64,000 bases of DNA from Bryopsis sp. KO-2023 (lineage: Eukaryota; Chlorophyta; Ulvophyceae; Bryopsidales; Bryopsidaceae), in the NCBI GenBank assembly GCA_030272585.1, contig BSYQ01000001.1, forward strand, positions 10,989,001 to 11,053,000. Direction: 5' to 3'. Shown piece by piece: positions 29,324 through 44,235 of the stretch. Numbering within the stretch: position 1 is the stretch's first letter; each line of letters begins with the position of its first letter. The notes under the pieces were generated by a model. That model was not told the origin of the DNA. It was given only the letters and a program-made list of their open reading frames with translations, and did no database searches. The position numbers and the translations under genes are program-made.

Positions 29324-30185
29324 TCACAATACATTGGATTCATTTTCTAGTGGTTGGTCTTGTTGAACTGATTTTCCATGCAAAATGAATCTGCTGATAA
29401 AACTCGATTCATCCATAATCATTCCCAAACCATTGTTCGCTTTGGACATGTCCCAGAATTGGGGCAAAGTCATGGTTTGGAGATCTTTCGCAACTATGCA
29501 AGGATATTCTGGTGGAGGGGAAGCGAAAGAGCCGTCTTCTCTAATCATGTGTGTTCTATCAGAGGCAAAGGCATCTTTGTACACAGCACCCTCCACCACA
29601 CGAAAAAATCTGGAGGTCAAAAAAAAAAAATCCGGTGTCAATCATTCCCGTTTACTCACACAATTTAGGCAGTGAAAATCTGCCTAATGGTGCTGCGAAG
29701 GAAAAATTGGTAAACGAGTCCATTTGAGGGTTACGTAAGCCCACAGGGATGCCAGAAATGACGAATACACGTGTCAGAAAAGCTCCCGTTGCAACGACGC
29801 CTTCCAAGAACACCTACCGCTTGAAGGATGGGTCGAACTCCGCGAAAGGAAAGGGAGCCAAAGCCTCAGCGGCATATGTGTCTATTGGGCAAGGAAATTC
29901 CAACGTCGTGTCGATATCCCAAACGTTCGCGGAGCCGCCAGGCGGCCGCTGGATGAGAATCACGTGGTAGTCCCAAACAACCAAGCCCCCCTCCCTTTCT
30001 GAACTTCGTTGACAGAACAAAGGAAACCTCTTCATTGGGTTAGACAGGAACACCACCCATAGTTCGTCCAGGGATGCAATTTTTCGCGCGGTGAGGAGCT
30101 CAACCAATTTGTATACGTTCTCTTCGCAATAGCACGCCGTATAGATGCACTCTTCTCTCCGTAAAGCGTTGGCAGCCAGGGCCAT
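29324..30185 (-). CDS. NTAQ1: Protein N-terminal glutamine amidohydrolase
   Basis: Deamidates N-terminal Gln to Glu in the N-degron pathway. Two exons, 29818-30185 and 29324-29609, splice in phase to 217 aa, close to the usual 205 or so. Catalytic Cys lies in CYCEEN (residue 20, equivalent to human Cys28). The family signature WDYHVIL supplies His, and VWDIDTTLEFPCP supplies Asp. FASDRTHM and PPPEYPCI are also typical. All three catalytic residues are present, so the enzyme should be active. Its 5' end faces IST3, with about 160 bases between start codons, implying a shared promoter. Confidence 0.93.
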
Positions 30186-30343
30186 ACTTGTCTTGACGAC
30201 TCACCCGCGTGATCCCTTCTCTTGTCGCGCGAAACGAAAGAAACGTCACACCCAAAGTGCAATTTCGTCGATTTATTCTTCGATTTCGCATAATTAGGCT
30301 TGGAAAACGGTTTTTTTTGCTGGTTCGGCCCCAAGTGAGTGAT
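30186..30343. promoter_or_regulatory. Bidirectional NTAQ1/IST3 promoter
   Basis: Only 158 bases separate the two divergent start codons, so both promoters and 5' UTRs must share or overlap this segment. No TATA-like element is obvious. Confidence 0.5.
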
Positions 30344-31532
30344 ATGAATCCCCTCACCCAAATCAAGAACACGCAGAAGGCGACCAGAAGGGAATGGGAG
30401 GCAGGGCTATCGGAATCGGCATCATGGCACGCTCGATTCAAGCATTCGGCGTACATTTTCGCGGGGGGGCTGAATTTCGAACTCACGGAGGGGGACCTTC
30501 TGGCAGTGTTTTCGCAGTACGGCGAAGTCGTGGACGCCACCCTCTTCAGAGATAAAGACACTGGGAAATCGAGGGGCTTCGCGTTTCTGGCGTACGAGAA
30601 TCAATCCAGCACGGTTCTTGCCGTGGATAATCTGAGCGGGGCGAAAGTGGCTGGAAGGATCATTCGTGTGGAACATGTGGCTGACTACAAGAGGAAAATC
30701 AAAGAGGTGGGATTTCGAGTCTGTGGGAAAAATTAATCCAGGATTGTACTGTTTGAAGCTGTTGATTCGATTCATCGGATAGTCTATAAACAGTGGAAGA
30801 ATCAGTTAGGGATCAGGGCATCGTGGACATGGACTTCACTTTCGAGTTCTTTTGTGGTGGGATTTTGACTGTGGTGGTTTTGCTGGACACAGCTGGGGGG
30901 AGAGGTGGAAGAGGATGATGCAACAGTATCAAATCGACCTGAAATTTCGACCATCGATGCCCCTAGATGGGGGAAAGTAGACGATGCTCCCCAAGGAAAT
31001 ATCCGAGAATCTCCTGCGGAAGCCCCTGGGTCAGTCATGGAATTGATGAAAGCACATCTCAGGAAAAAAAACCAGGAAATGGTCACTAAAGCTGGGGAGG
31101 AGGAGAAAAAAAGGAAGAAAGACAAGAAGGAGAGGCGAAAAAAGGATAAACACAAGCACACGAGTCGCAAGGTAATGTGGTGAACCCCTGGCTTCAGAAT
31201 GGACGGTTTTATTGCTAGATCGTACGCCTGTTGGTAGGTTGCACCTTTTTTGAAATAAGGTTTCTTCTGCCAGCACTGATGAGTTCGATATTTGAATGTA
31301 GGGGGATTCCAAGAGGCGGAGATCCAGATCCAGATCGAGATCCAGGAGTCCTACAGATGAATTTTCTGGACGGGAGCGAAGATATGCTGGGAGGAGGGGT
31401 GAATTCATGTCAGCCAAATCGATAGATTGGAAACGATATTCAAGAACAGAAGGGAAGGAAGGAGATGGAAGAAGCCAAAAGCGTGCATCGGATCATCAAA
31501 CAAGATCCACTTATAGAAAGGGCAGGGATTGA
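30344..31532 (+). CDS. RBMX2: IST3/RBMX2, RES-complex U2 snRNP RNA-binding protein
   Basis: Component of the pre-mRNA retention and splicing (RES) complex on activated spliceosomes. Exons 30344-30706, 30893-31171, 31302-31532 give 290 aa in phase. The N-terminus MNPLTQIKNTQ and WHARFKHSAYIFAGGL are diagnostic of this family. One RRM follows, with RNP2 AYIFAGGL and RNP1 KSRGFAFLAY, then the RVEHVADYKRK extension that binds partner proteins. The C-terminal half is charged: acidic, then Lys/Glu-rich, then an RS segment (SRSRSRSRSP) and a basic end. Length and order fit IST3/RBMX2 well. Confidence 0.93.
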
Positions 31533-34825
<3,293 letters not shown>

Positions 34826-35732
34826 CACATTGCCTTCGATTAGGATTTGGGGGTGGGGTGGGAAGGGGGAAAAAGCAATGATGAAATATAGTTCCTGTAA
34901 CCCTGTAAGTATTACAGGGTTCTTTTTTGGACGGTGACTTGGGTGTGAATACCACGCTCCTTCTAGCTGTTTGGAGGTCTGTCCGGTTCTGATGGAACAA
35001 CAATGAGGAATCATGGAATGATTCGCCCATCACGTGATCGTTTCTCATGCATATATTCTGTGAAGTTAGCCATGTTTGCTGATCCGTGGAGTTCGAGGTC
35101 GAATCAGGTCAATGGTCACAGAGATCCGTGGGGGTGGCACCTTGGGCGCTTGATTATATTGTTCATACAACAACAGCCCCTCAAGTCCTGTTTCAGTTTC
35201 TGGCATAATTAATATAATTAATCGAGCCTCTTTTCATAGAACGCATAATCAATCCATGTGCATGTTCATGCATGTATTCTGACAGCCACAGCTGCATCAG
35301 TTGTTTGGAAATGACTCATGTGAAAATTACCCATCAACAAACACCTCCCTAATTCTCAGTGACAATATACCTTGAACTTCATTTTTACAGAAGATGTGTT
35401 GCAGCCAATTGAACACCAGCAATCTGACATACAAGAAAATCCACTAGAAAGTCCCATTAACCGAAATACAAATCCACAAAGTGCGGCAGGCGGGGGTAAC
35501 TTGTGAATATTGTCAAACTTCATCGAAACTTCACTTTGAAGTTGAGCGAAAAGCCTCACAGCAAGTAATGAACAATTCTTACATCACTGCTCCGACACCG
35601 GAGCAAAACTTGAACAAAAATGCAATACCCACACAACAAAAAAACAATTCGACAATTATTTTCCTGATCCAAAAAGAAAAAAAAAAATAATGATAAAATG
35701 GGGAGGGGTGGGAAGATAAGCCTGCAAATAGT
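34826..35732. other. Intergenic region downstream of PSMA5
   Basis: No coding exon seen. A perfect stem (10 bp, 3-base loop) at 34899-34921 is followed by a T run. The region lies between convergent genes (PSMA5 and the mitochondrial membrane protein), so it should contain both 3' UTRs. Confidence 0.5.
34899..34921. repeat. Perfect 10-bp stem-loop after PSMA5
   Basis: AACCCTGTAA, loop GTA, TTACAGGGTT, then CTTTTTT. It lies 74 bases after the PSMA5 stop. It resembles a terminator hairpin in form, but bacterial-type termination is not expected here. It may be a 3' UTR element. Confidence 0.6.
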
Positions 35733-36990
35733 TCAGGGTTTGATAATCTGTGTGGAAGGATATTTCCATGCAGTAATGATCCTCCAAGTAGCCCACAGCT
35801 TTCCCGGAACTGTGATTGGTTTCACAGCTAAGCGAAATATTGCGGATTCAGCACACGAGGTGGTCAATCTCGTTGCGTTACCTTTGTCCACCTGCCATTC
35901 CAAAAAAAAAAAAACAGGCAAAAAAATATCAGCAAACTTGTTTTGACTGAATATTTTCAAATTCTCGTAGAGAATAGTTCTTTCTTTTCCATATGGCTTC
36001 ATGCAAAAAACGTGTTTGTTTTTTCTTTCAAATCTAAGTGATATGCACACGATGAAAAAAAAATACTAGGCAATCACAGTTCGCCACTTCAGCAATTCTC
36101 ATATCCCAGCAAGGGTCTCCTTTTGGACATTAAATTTCCTATTTTTCTCTATGTCAGCCCTGAAAAAGCCATAAGATAAACATCAATATCCCCAGATGTT
36201 TTTTTTTATCGAATTCATTCTTTTTGGCCAAGAACAGAGGGGAAAAAAGGAGAAAATATAGCCATCGTCTTGCACTCACCAAGGGCACTTTTGCAACGAT
36301 TTTTTTTGCTCGGGAAACAGATGATAGATAGGTTTTCTGCACGGCCTTTGATTTCGACTTTCCTAGCATTTGACGTAGCGGCCTTGCTACAGATTTACCA
36401 GGTTGCAGATAGTAACACCCCTAGCAACCACACGCACTCACTTCCAAGCATTTTTTTTGCAATGTCATTGTCAGCTTATGTAAGAAGACGCTGACAGAAA
36501 TCTGGAAAACCACTTTTACTCTGGCACCCCCCTGTGAATTTGCTCCTCAAAAAAGTCTGACAGACCAATTTTCAGCTTTACAACTGCTAACCAAAATCTA
36601 GAATAACTGAACTGGAATTCAGAGAACCACCTTCCATTTCTGCCAAAACTTAGAAACCTCAAATCGGAGTGCTGCATTTGTTACAGTGGTGAATGTTCAA
36701 GGGAGTGCATCCAAATGGGCACCAGATCTTACCACCCAGGTGGAAAGAGCGAACGTTACACTCATTATTTCATGAACAACGAATGCAGTAGGTATGTCTT
36801 TCGCCGTCAATCCCCTCTCCCTGAAGTAGTTTTTGATCGTTTCCAATTTCGAGGGCTCAGCCTCCGTGACCTCCGACATGTTTGCGATTGGGGTCCAGAG
36901 ACACGGAAAGAATTTTGTCCGGGAATAAATGGCCGTGCGGAGTCCGCACGCATGAATGCATCGTATGGCGATGTTACCCGTGTCGGTCAT
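35733..36990 (-). CDS. Predicted mitochondrial membrane protein
   Basis: Three exons on the minus strand, 36733-36990, 36280-36420, 35733-35891, splice in phase to 185 aa from ATG 36988-36990 (or 148 aa from the inner ATG 36877-36879). The N-terminal extension is rich in Arg, Ala and Cys and poor in acids, as in a mitochondrial presequence. A hydrophobic segment follows (IPTAFVVHEIMSVTFALSTWV, broken across the exon border), then a basic stretch. The C-terminal exon contains SAIFRLAVKPITVPGKLW, another likely membrane-associated segment. The topology recalls DUF1279/FAM210 proteins, but I cannot confirm the family. It lies head-to-head with PCNA copy 2. Confidence 0.65.
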
Positions 36991-37466
36991 AGGAGTTTCC
37001 CACCCAAAATCGATTTCTGCCAGCGTTTGGCCAGCTCTGCAACACACTGCCGTCTCGCCACACAACACTCGCGAAAGCTCGATTCTCGTTCTTTTCGGAT
37101 GTTGCAGTTTTGAGAAACGGCGGCGTATGAAACGTTTCGTAACGGTTGCCGGGTGTGAAATAGTGTTGATTGCGCTCGTTCCCAGCTTTCAGCATGTTTC
37201 GAGGTTGTTGGCAGTGGTGTTGTGTGTTTTTAGCGGTTCACGCCAAAACAGTATGATGAACCAGCCCAATTGCGAGGGCCTGCAGTTGGCCACGTGAAGA
37301 AAGCCCAGTTTCTCAAGTGCAGTTTTTGTCGTTTCCAGCCATCTTCATCATTGTCCGTGTTGATAAACCCCATCATTCAGATATCCGTCAGTCATAGGGG
37401 AATTCGTCCACAAATTTTGACACCCAGAGAGGAAAAAAACAGCAACCTTCATCCCAACTCCCAGCC
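36991..37466. promoter_or_regulatory. Shared upstream region, mitochondrial protein and PCNA-2
   Basis: About 480 bases between divergent genes with no supported exon. The sequence shows no similarity to the region upstream of PCNA-1 until about 37467, so the two PCNA copies have different distal promoters and share only about 90 bases before the ATG. Confidence 0.45.
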
Positions 37467-39152
<1,686 letters not shown>

Positions 39153-39907
39153 GTTTTCCCCACTAGTGAATCAAATGGAAGTATATAGATAGATGTACAT
39201 ATGTCTTTTGCAGGAGAGAAGAGAAATCATTGTAGTGAGTAGATAGAGCAATATTTTGCTCTTCAACATCCTGAGCATCTGTCTTTGGGAAAGCAAATAT
39301 CTGACCCTGTCACAACGACTGCAAGAGGCAGTGGCCAGAGGGTGTGTTAACTGCCACATTTCCGGATGTTTGAATTTATGGGGAGTGGGATGAAGATAAG
39401 AAATGGCATCGGAATAAGAACGTCCAAAACCCACTGTCGATTTCAACAGCACCATGCTGCAAGCGGTTGACCACACACTCTGGTGGGAACATTTTCGGCC
39501 CCACTCCAGAAGATACAATCCAAAAAAAGCCATAATTGAAAGTGATAGAAGGGTGGTGGGTGTCTTGGTGGTGGAGCGAAATAAATAAATAAATAAATAT
39601 AAACAATATACAAATTATCGGACTAATGGGTATTATCCTCTAACCGGGCAAACAAACAAACATATAATTCCAACCAGGAACTCCGGCGGAAACAACAACG
39701 CATCAGTCTGATTGGACCTCTTTGGAAAGATGGTACAGGGTCGACATCAACTAAACTTTCCGTATTGTACCTCAATACCTTGAGCCTCGCCTTACTGTCC
39801 GCGGGCCAGTTCATTGTTCAGTGTGTTTGTGTCTGTGTTCATCGATTGGTTGCCTTGGTTCCCTCCGCACAATTTATGCGATATCTATAAACCAAAAGAT
39901 TGTCGAA
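39153..39907. other. Spacer with AAAT microsatellite
   Basis: No gene recognised. An (AAAT)n run lies at 39580-39598. The region leads into the intronless nuclease gene. Confidence 0.5.
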
Positions 39908-40873
39908 ATGTCGTATGGGCCTGGTCTTCTCGACCGCTGGGGGTTTAGTGAACACCTTGCTTTTGATGAGGAAGCACATCGATATACTTACCGTGGGGAG
40001 GAATGCATTTCGGTCACAACAGTGGTGAACGAGCGTGTGTTCAAGAAGTTCGACAAGAAGGAAGTTTTGGACCGTTGCTACGATCGATGGCAACAGCAGC
40101 GACACCCACGCTACGGCGGCCTTTCGCGCGAAGAAATCGAGCAGATGTGGGAGAAAGCGGCGGAAGATGGGACAGTCATGCACGCCAACATCGAAAAGTT
40201 TTTCCGCGAAGGTAACACTGTTTGGATGGACGAGAACCCTGACGATCCGGTCGTGCAGCACTTCCTGCGCCTCTGCGCCGACCATCCACAACTGATATCG
40301 ACACCTTTGGACGTCGAAGAGCGCTTGGTGTCGCCTCAACACCATCTCGCTGGAACTGCTGATTTCGTTGCAAGTGACGTCGAATCTGGTGGGCTTATCC
40401 TCATCGATTGGAAGCGCACGCGGCACTGCCTGGACCCACACGCCCCGAACTTTGGCAAATATGGGCGCTTCTCGCTACCAGACAACCACTTTCATCGATA
40501 TGCTCTCCAACTGAATCTGTATAGGTTCATGCTGGAGACGATGTCGGGAAGGGAAGTGGCCCACTCGTACATCGTGCAGTTATCCCCAGAGCTGGACAAC
40601 TATCGGCTGGTGGAGGTGCCGCGCATGCATGAACTGGTGATCGATGTGCTCAATCAACACGAGCTCTTCAAGCTACCAGCGTCGTTGTCAACACCACAAG
40701 AAGAGAAAAATGAAGAAGCACCAGAACCGCAAGCAGAACCGCAAGCAGAACCGCAACCAGAACCGCAACCAGAACCGGAAGCAGAGCCGGAAGGAGAAAA
40801 GCAGAACAAAGGACTGCTGCATCAAATCTACCGAGTCTTTCGTTTTTGTTGTGGACAAGTGTCCAAAATATAG
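39908..40873 (+). CDS. PD-(D/E)XK nuclease of large-DNA-virus type
   Basis: One uninterrupted 321-aa frame (ATG 39908; an in-frame ATG at 39821 is possible). N-terminal SVTTVV and FKKFDKKEVLDRCYDRW precede GGLSREEIEQMWEKAAEDGT and the His motif MHANIEKFF (about residues 90-97). The core is GTADFV (about 149, first Asp), LILIDWKRTR (about 164-173, Asp and Lys) and YALQLNLYRFMLE (about 198, the Q-rich helix). This order is that of the RecB-like PD-(D/E)XK exonuclease fold. The same arrangement of SVTT, SREEI.QMWE, DWKR, FG and LPD motifs is known to me from nucleases of nucleocytoplasmic large DNA viruses. The C-terminus has a Glu-Pro-Gln repeat (40720-40795). Lack of introns and higher GC than its neighbours fit transfer from a virus or a retained viral-like gene. 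Substrate unknown. Confidence 0.75.
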   Translation: MSYGPGLLDRWGFSEHLAFDEEAHRYTYRGEECISVTTVVNERVFKKFDKKEVLDRCYDRWQQQRHPRYGGLSREEIEQMWEKAAEDGTVMHANIEKFFREGNTVWMDENPDDPVVQHFLRLCADHPQLISTPLDVEERLVSPQHHLAGTADFVASDVESGGLILIDWKRTRHCLDPHAPNFGKYGRFSLPDNHFHRYALQLNLYRFMLETMSGREVAHSYIVQLSPELDNYRLVEVPRMHELVIDVLNQHELFKLPASLSTPQEEKNEEAPEPQAEPQAEPQPEPQPEPEAEPEGEKQNKGLLHQIYRVFRFCCGQVSKI

Positions 40874-41942
40874 TGCTATATTTTGTGTAGAATCGTTGGT
40901 AGTTGGAATTAAGACTGATGAGTGATACTGATATACTGATCAGTTGTAGCTCATGAACAATGCCCAGGAACGTTCTAGATCTGGCAGCACCTGACTTCTT
41001 TCATGAAGCACTTTTACCCAAATCACCCCCCTTAAATAAATGTACCCTCAATATACCCTGGATATGCCATGTTTTAGGTATTCACCTCCCTGGACATTAT
41101 TGCGTTCAACACTGCCAGTTTACTATGGCTGTGTGAGAAGCATCAATTTGCTTTCAAAAAGAGCCCAAAATGAAGCTATTTCGCAGAATTAGAGATGTTA
41201 TGGGTGTAATATTCATGAAGTTCTAAATTTAAATAGAATCAAGTGAATAATAGCTTGGCTCTTTCTTAATTTCTGTCCCTAAGAAATTCTTTCCAACTAA
41301 TTAATTAGTTGCCTGGATGAATTGTGACTTGCACTATGGTCAATTTTGTAACGATTCATCAGTGATGGAATAGAATTACCAGCAGCATATTGAAACAGCA
41401 GTTTTAAAGAGAAGAAAGCATTTTTATACTTTCTTTTTGTACATCAGTACATCCCCACGAAGCTTGATTGCAATGTGGAACCCAATTTTTTGCTTCACCA
41501 CATGCAAGCGGCACTATTTTCATTTTAAGAAAATAACCCTGACATCTTGTCAAACAATGTTGCAAACACTCGTCCTCTAAAGAAGCATGAAAAATCATGA
41601 AGTCCTTTTTGTGCTCTTCAAAGTGAAATCGAAAGAAGCATGAAAAAATCATGGACGTTTTTATGTACTCTTCAGAGTGACAGTGATCTTGCAAAGAGGA
41701 TAGAGCTTTCCCCTGTTCAACAAACCCAAGAGAAGAAAAATTAGAAAATGCATTTCTTAAGGGCCCAAGCAGGCTTTCTGAGAAACAACTGGATAATGAC
41801 AATGTTGATGAGAAAAAAAAACCGGCTCCAAAATACTGTTTTTTTGATCATTTGAACCAAAAATCTATATCGTTTTCAGTGGCAGTGGCAGCGGTAACAC
41901 AGATAGCACAGGAAAGGTATGGAAAGATTGCTTTGCACTTAC
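40874..41942. other. Intergenic region with a short tandem duplication
   Basis: No recognised gene. It holds an imperfect tandem pair of about 55 bases near 41585-41690 (each unit starts GCATGAAAAA and includes CTCTTCA.AGTGA). A minus-strand ORF (41404-41802, 132 codons) spans it but has no family features. The terminal exon of the Spondin gene probably lies between about 41750 and 41942. Confidence 0.45.
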
Positions 41943-43299
41943 TGTTCTATGTTGTAGAAGATGTTGGAATCGTCCTTTGCATCAAACCTGAGAGATTACA
42001 GACAGACATGTAAGCAGACTGGACAATCACTGGACAGATAGTACCTCAACAGCAAGCTTGATCCAGAATTTAATTAAGAATTAAGAACAAAACGTGAAAC
42101 AACTTACACAGAGATTGGAACGCGCTTTGCCAAAGGCATGTCCGGTGACAAGAAGGTAGGGCCACCGTCCGTTCCAGCGTCGTTACCCATGAGATATTTC
42201 TCATACTTGGGTACCCAGAAGCCGTGCTTGCACAGACCAATAGAATCCACGCCGACGAACCTGATCGTCAAAACGTGCATGTCAGGATATGCAAGCAGAA
42301 ACGGGAAGGCGGGCTTTCTTGAATTTCCTGATGTGCATCTTGTCGTTCAAGCGAGCGATCCTTACCAGTCAGGAGAAGGTGCAGCCATCGAAACCAGTGA
42401 AAGGTAAGGGTACTTCTTAGTGACGTCAAAAGTGCCAGTGTGCTGGCAAGTACCATCCATCGCGCTGCATGGATAGCTCAAGAAGTTGCCACAAGACCCG
42501 GATTTGGCGCATTGCGAAACCTCCGTCTGGAACCACACGAACAGTTGAAGCCCTCAAGCTTGGTTACTTTCCACATTTTCATCAGCAGACGTGTTCGTTC
42601 GAATGTCGAGATGATTTCCGAGGCCCACCTGAAGGGTAGAGCAATCCCCCGTCTCCGCCACTTGCTTGACACCGTTGCTCGAGATGCCTCCGATTTTGAA
42701 CACAGACGCCCTAAAGAACGACACCAAAGCGAATGTCAACATAGTTCGATGAAGCAACACACAGAATGCTCGATCAGTAGCACCCAACTCACCCTCTGTT
42801 GTGGGTGGTTCCGCAGAGAGGGCTCCAGTGGGCGCTGGATGGGTAGTCTCTGGGATGCGTCATCGAATTCCAGTCGCAGTCGTTCACGACAGTGTATTGA
42901 ACATTCTTCCAACATGGAATTTTCTTGCTCTGCACAGGAATCTTGATGTTAGCAAAAACAAAATCACTGCGAGGCCCACCAACCGTGGTAGCATCTCGAA
43001 AGAAACAACCCACACCTGGAATTTGAACTTTTTGATGATCCTGGGCTTCACGAAAGACCCTTGCTGCCCAGAGTGTTGCCCTACACATCCACAGAGTTTT
43101 TTTCAACATGTGCGCGCGCGTTGCGACGAACTCTTTGCGCGCAATACAAGAAATGGCGACGGAGCCCCAACTGCTCAAATCATATTCGTCTGTGTCTGAA
43201 CGCAGGTAGGGAGGACGGAAACCTACCGAATCTCGTCGCATCGCAGTTGGCACTCAGCAGAGCGATGGTCAGAATAGCAGCCGCAGAAAGGAACGTCAT
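41943..43299 (-). CDS. Secreted Spondin_N domain protein
   Basis: Exons on the minus strand 43227-43299, 42793-43015, 42629-42710, 42366-42526, 42108-42260, 41943-41987; the last exon is unresolved. The first exon is a clear signal peptide (MTFLSAAAILTIALLSANC). Spondin_N hallmarks follow in order: the WNSMTHPRDYPSSAHWSP segment, GTTHN, SSNGVKQVAETGD, LVSMAAPSPDWFVGVDS and NDAGTDGGPTFLSP. Extra cysteine-rich sequence lies between the third and fourth exons. Spondin_N domains bind extracellular matrix in animals; in an alga an extracellular or cell-wall role is inferred. All internal exon phases agree up to residue 245, so the gene is probably intact apart from the unplaced 3' exon. Confidence 0.82.
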
Positions 43300-44235
43300 C
43301 GTCGTCGAATTGCAATTGGTCGAAGAGTGCTCTATGGATCACCCGCCAGAAGGTTTTTTCGTTGATGCTTTCCTTGCCGCATCCCTCTGCTTTTATACCC
43401 ACGCACCCCATTGCAAGGAGTCCTCGCGAGAAGTGCCATCTGGTCCACTGGGGTGACGTGAGGGAAGCACATGGCGCGACTTCTGGTGCTCAGATTGACG
43501 TTACGCCATGCATCGCAGGAGGCATCGTGTTGTATATTCGACTAATGAGTGGAACATGGCGAAACACAGCCAGCGTTGACACCAGGACAGACGGAAACAG
43601 GGGAAAGGTTACATATTGTGGGAGAGCTACACCAAACAGTGGTGTTTGGTCGGTAAGGTGTTCAGGCGCAAAAATCAGGCAGGGAGGAGGTTGCTGTGTT
43701 TTAAAAAACACCATTGGGATGTAATTGTGGGGGAAAGGGGGTCACTGGGAGGGGGTATTGTAAGTACACCACTGCAGGCAGCGGAGGGGGATGATCATCA
43801 GGCAGCCAAGGAGAAAATGTGAGTGTGAAGTGCAATAGCAGTTACACAGAGTAGTGTACCAATCACTAGGGGATAAGGGGGAAGATTGTTAAGAAATGCC
43901 AAGGAACCAGATAGGTTCTTCCCCGCAAAAAGCATTGGGGGGAACTTTGTACACCGCCAATCTGCATACCGAAGAGTGTGTTTCATCCACCCGTTTTGGT
44001 CAAATTTCTCTTTGGGGTTGATTGCAGCAGTTTTGGCAATTGCTTTATTGTGAGTTTCCATATCCAGATTGACCCATTGACATCCTAGAGTTGCAACTTG
44101 AAAAGAAGAGAGAGTCTCTTACAGTTTGGCTGTTGCAAGAAAAACAAAACAAAATGGAGAAGGGCTAAAAGAAACCGGAATCACACACAGAGCACCAAAT
44201 CGATCCGAAACGAACGAAATCAAACCACCAACCTG
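43300..44235. other. Spacer between Spondin gene and USP39
   Basis: About 940 bases with no exon recognised. It should contain the Spondin gene promoter and the USP39 3' UTR. Short ORFs on both strands lack domain features. Confidence 0.45.

Noticed and set aside
34899..34930. Bacterial-type intrinsic terminator after PSMA5
   Set aside because: Form is right (stem then T run), but the gene is eukaryotic nuclear with seven exons, so Rho-independent termination is not expected.
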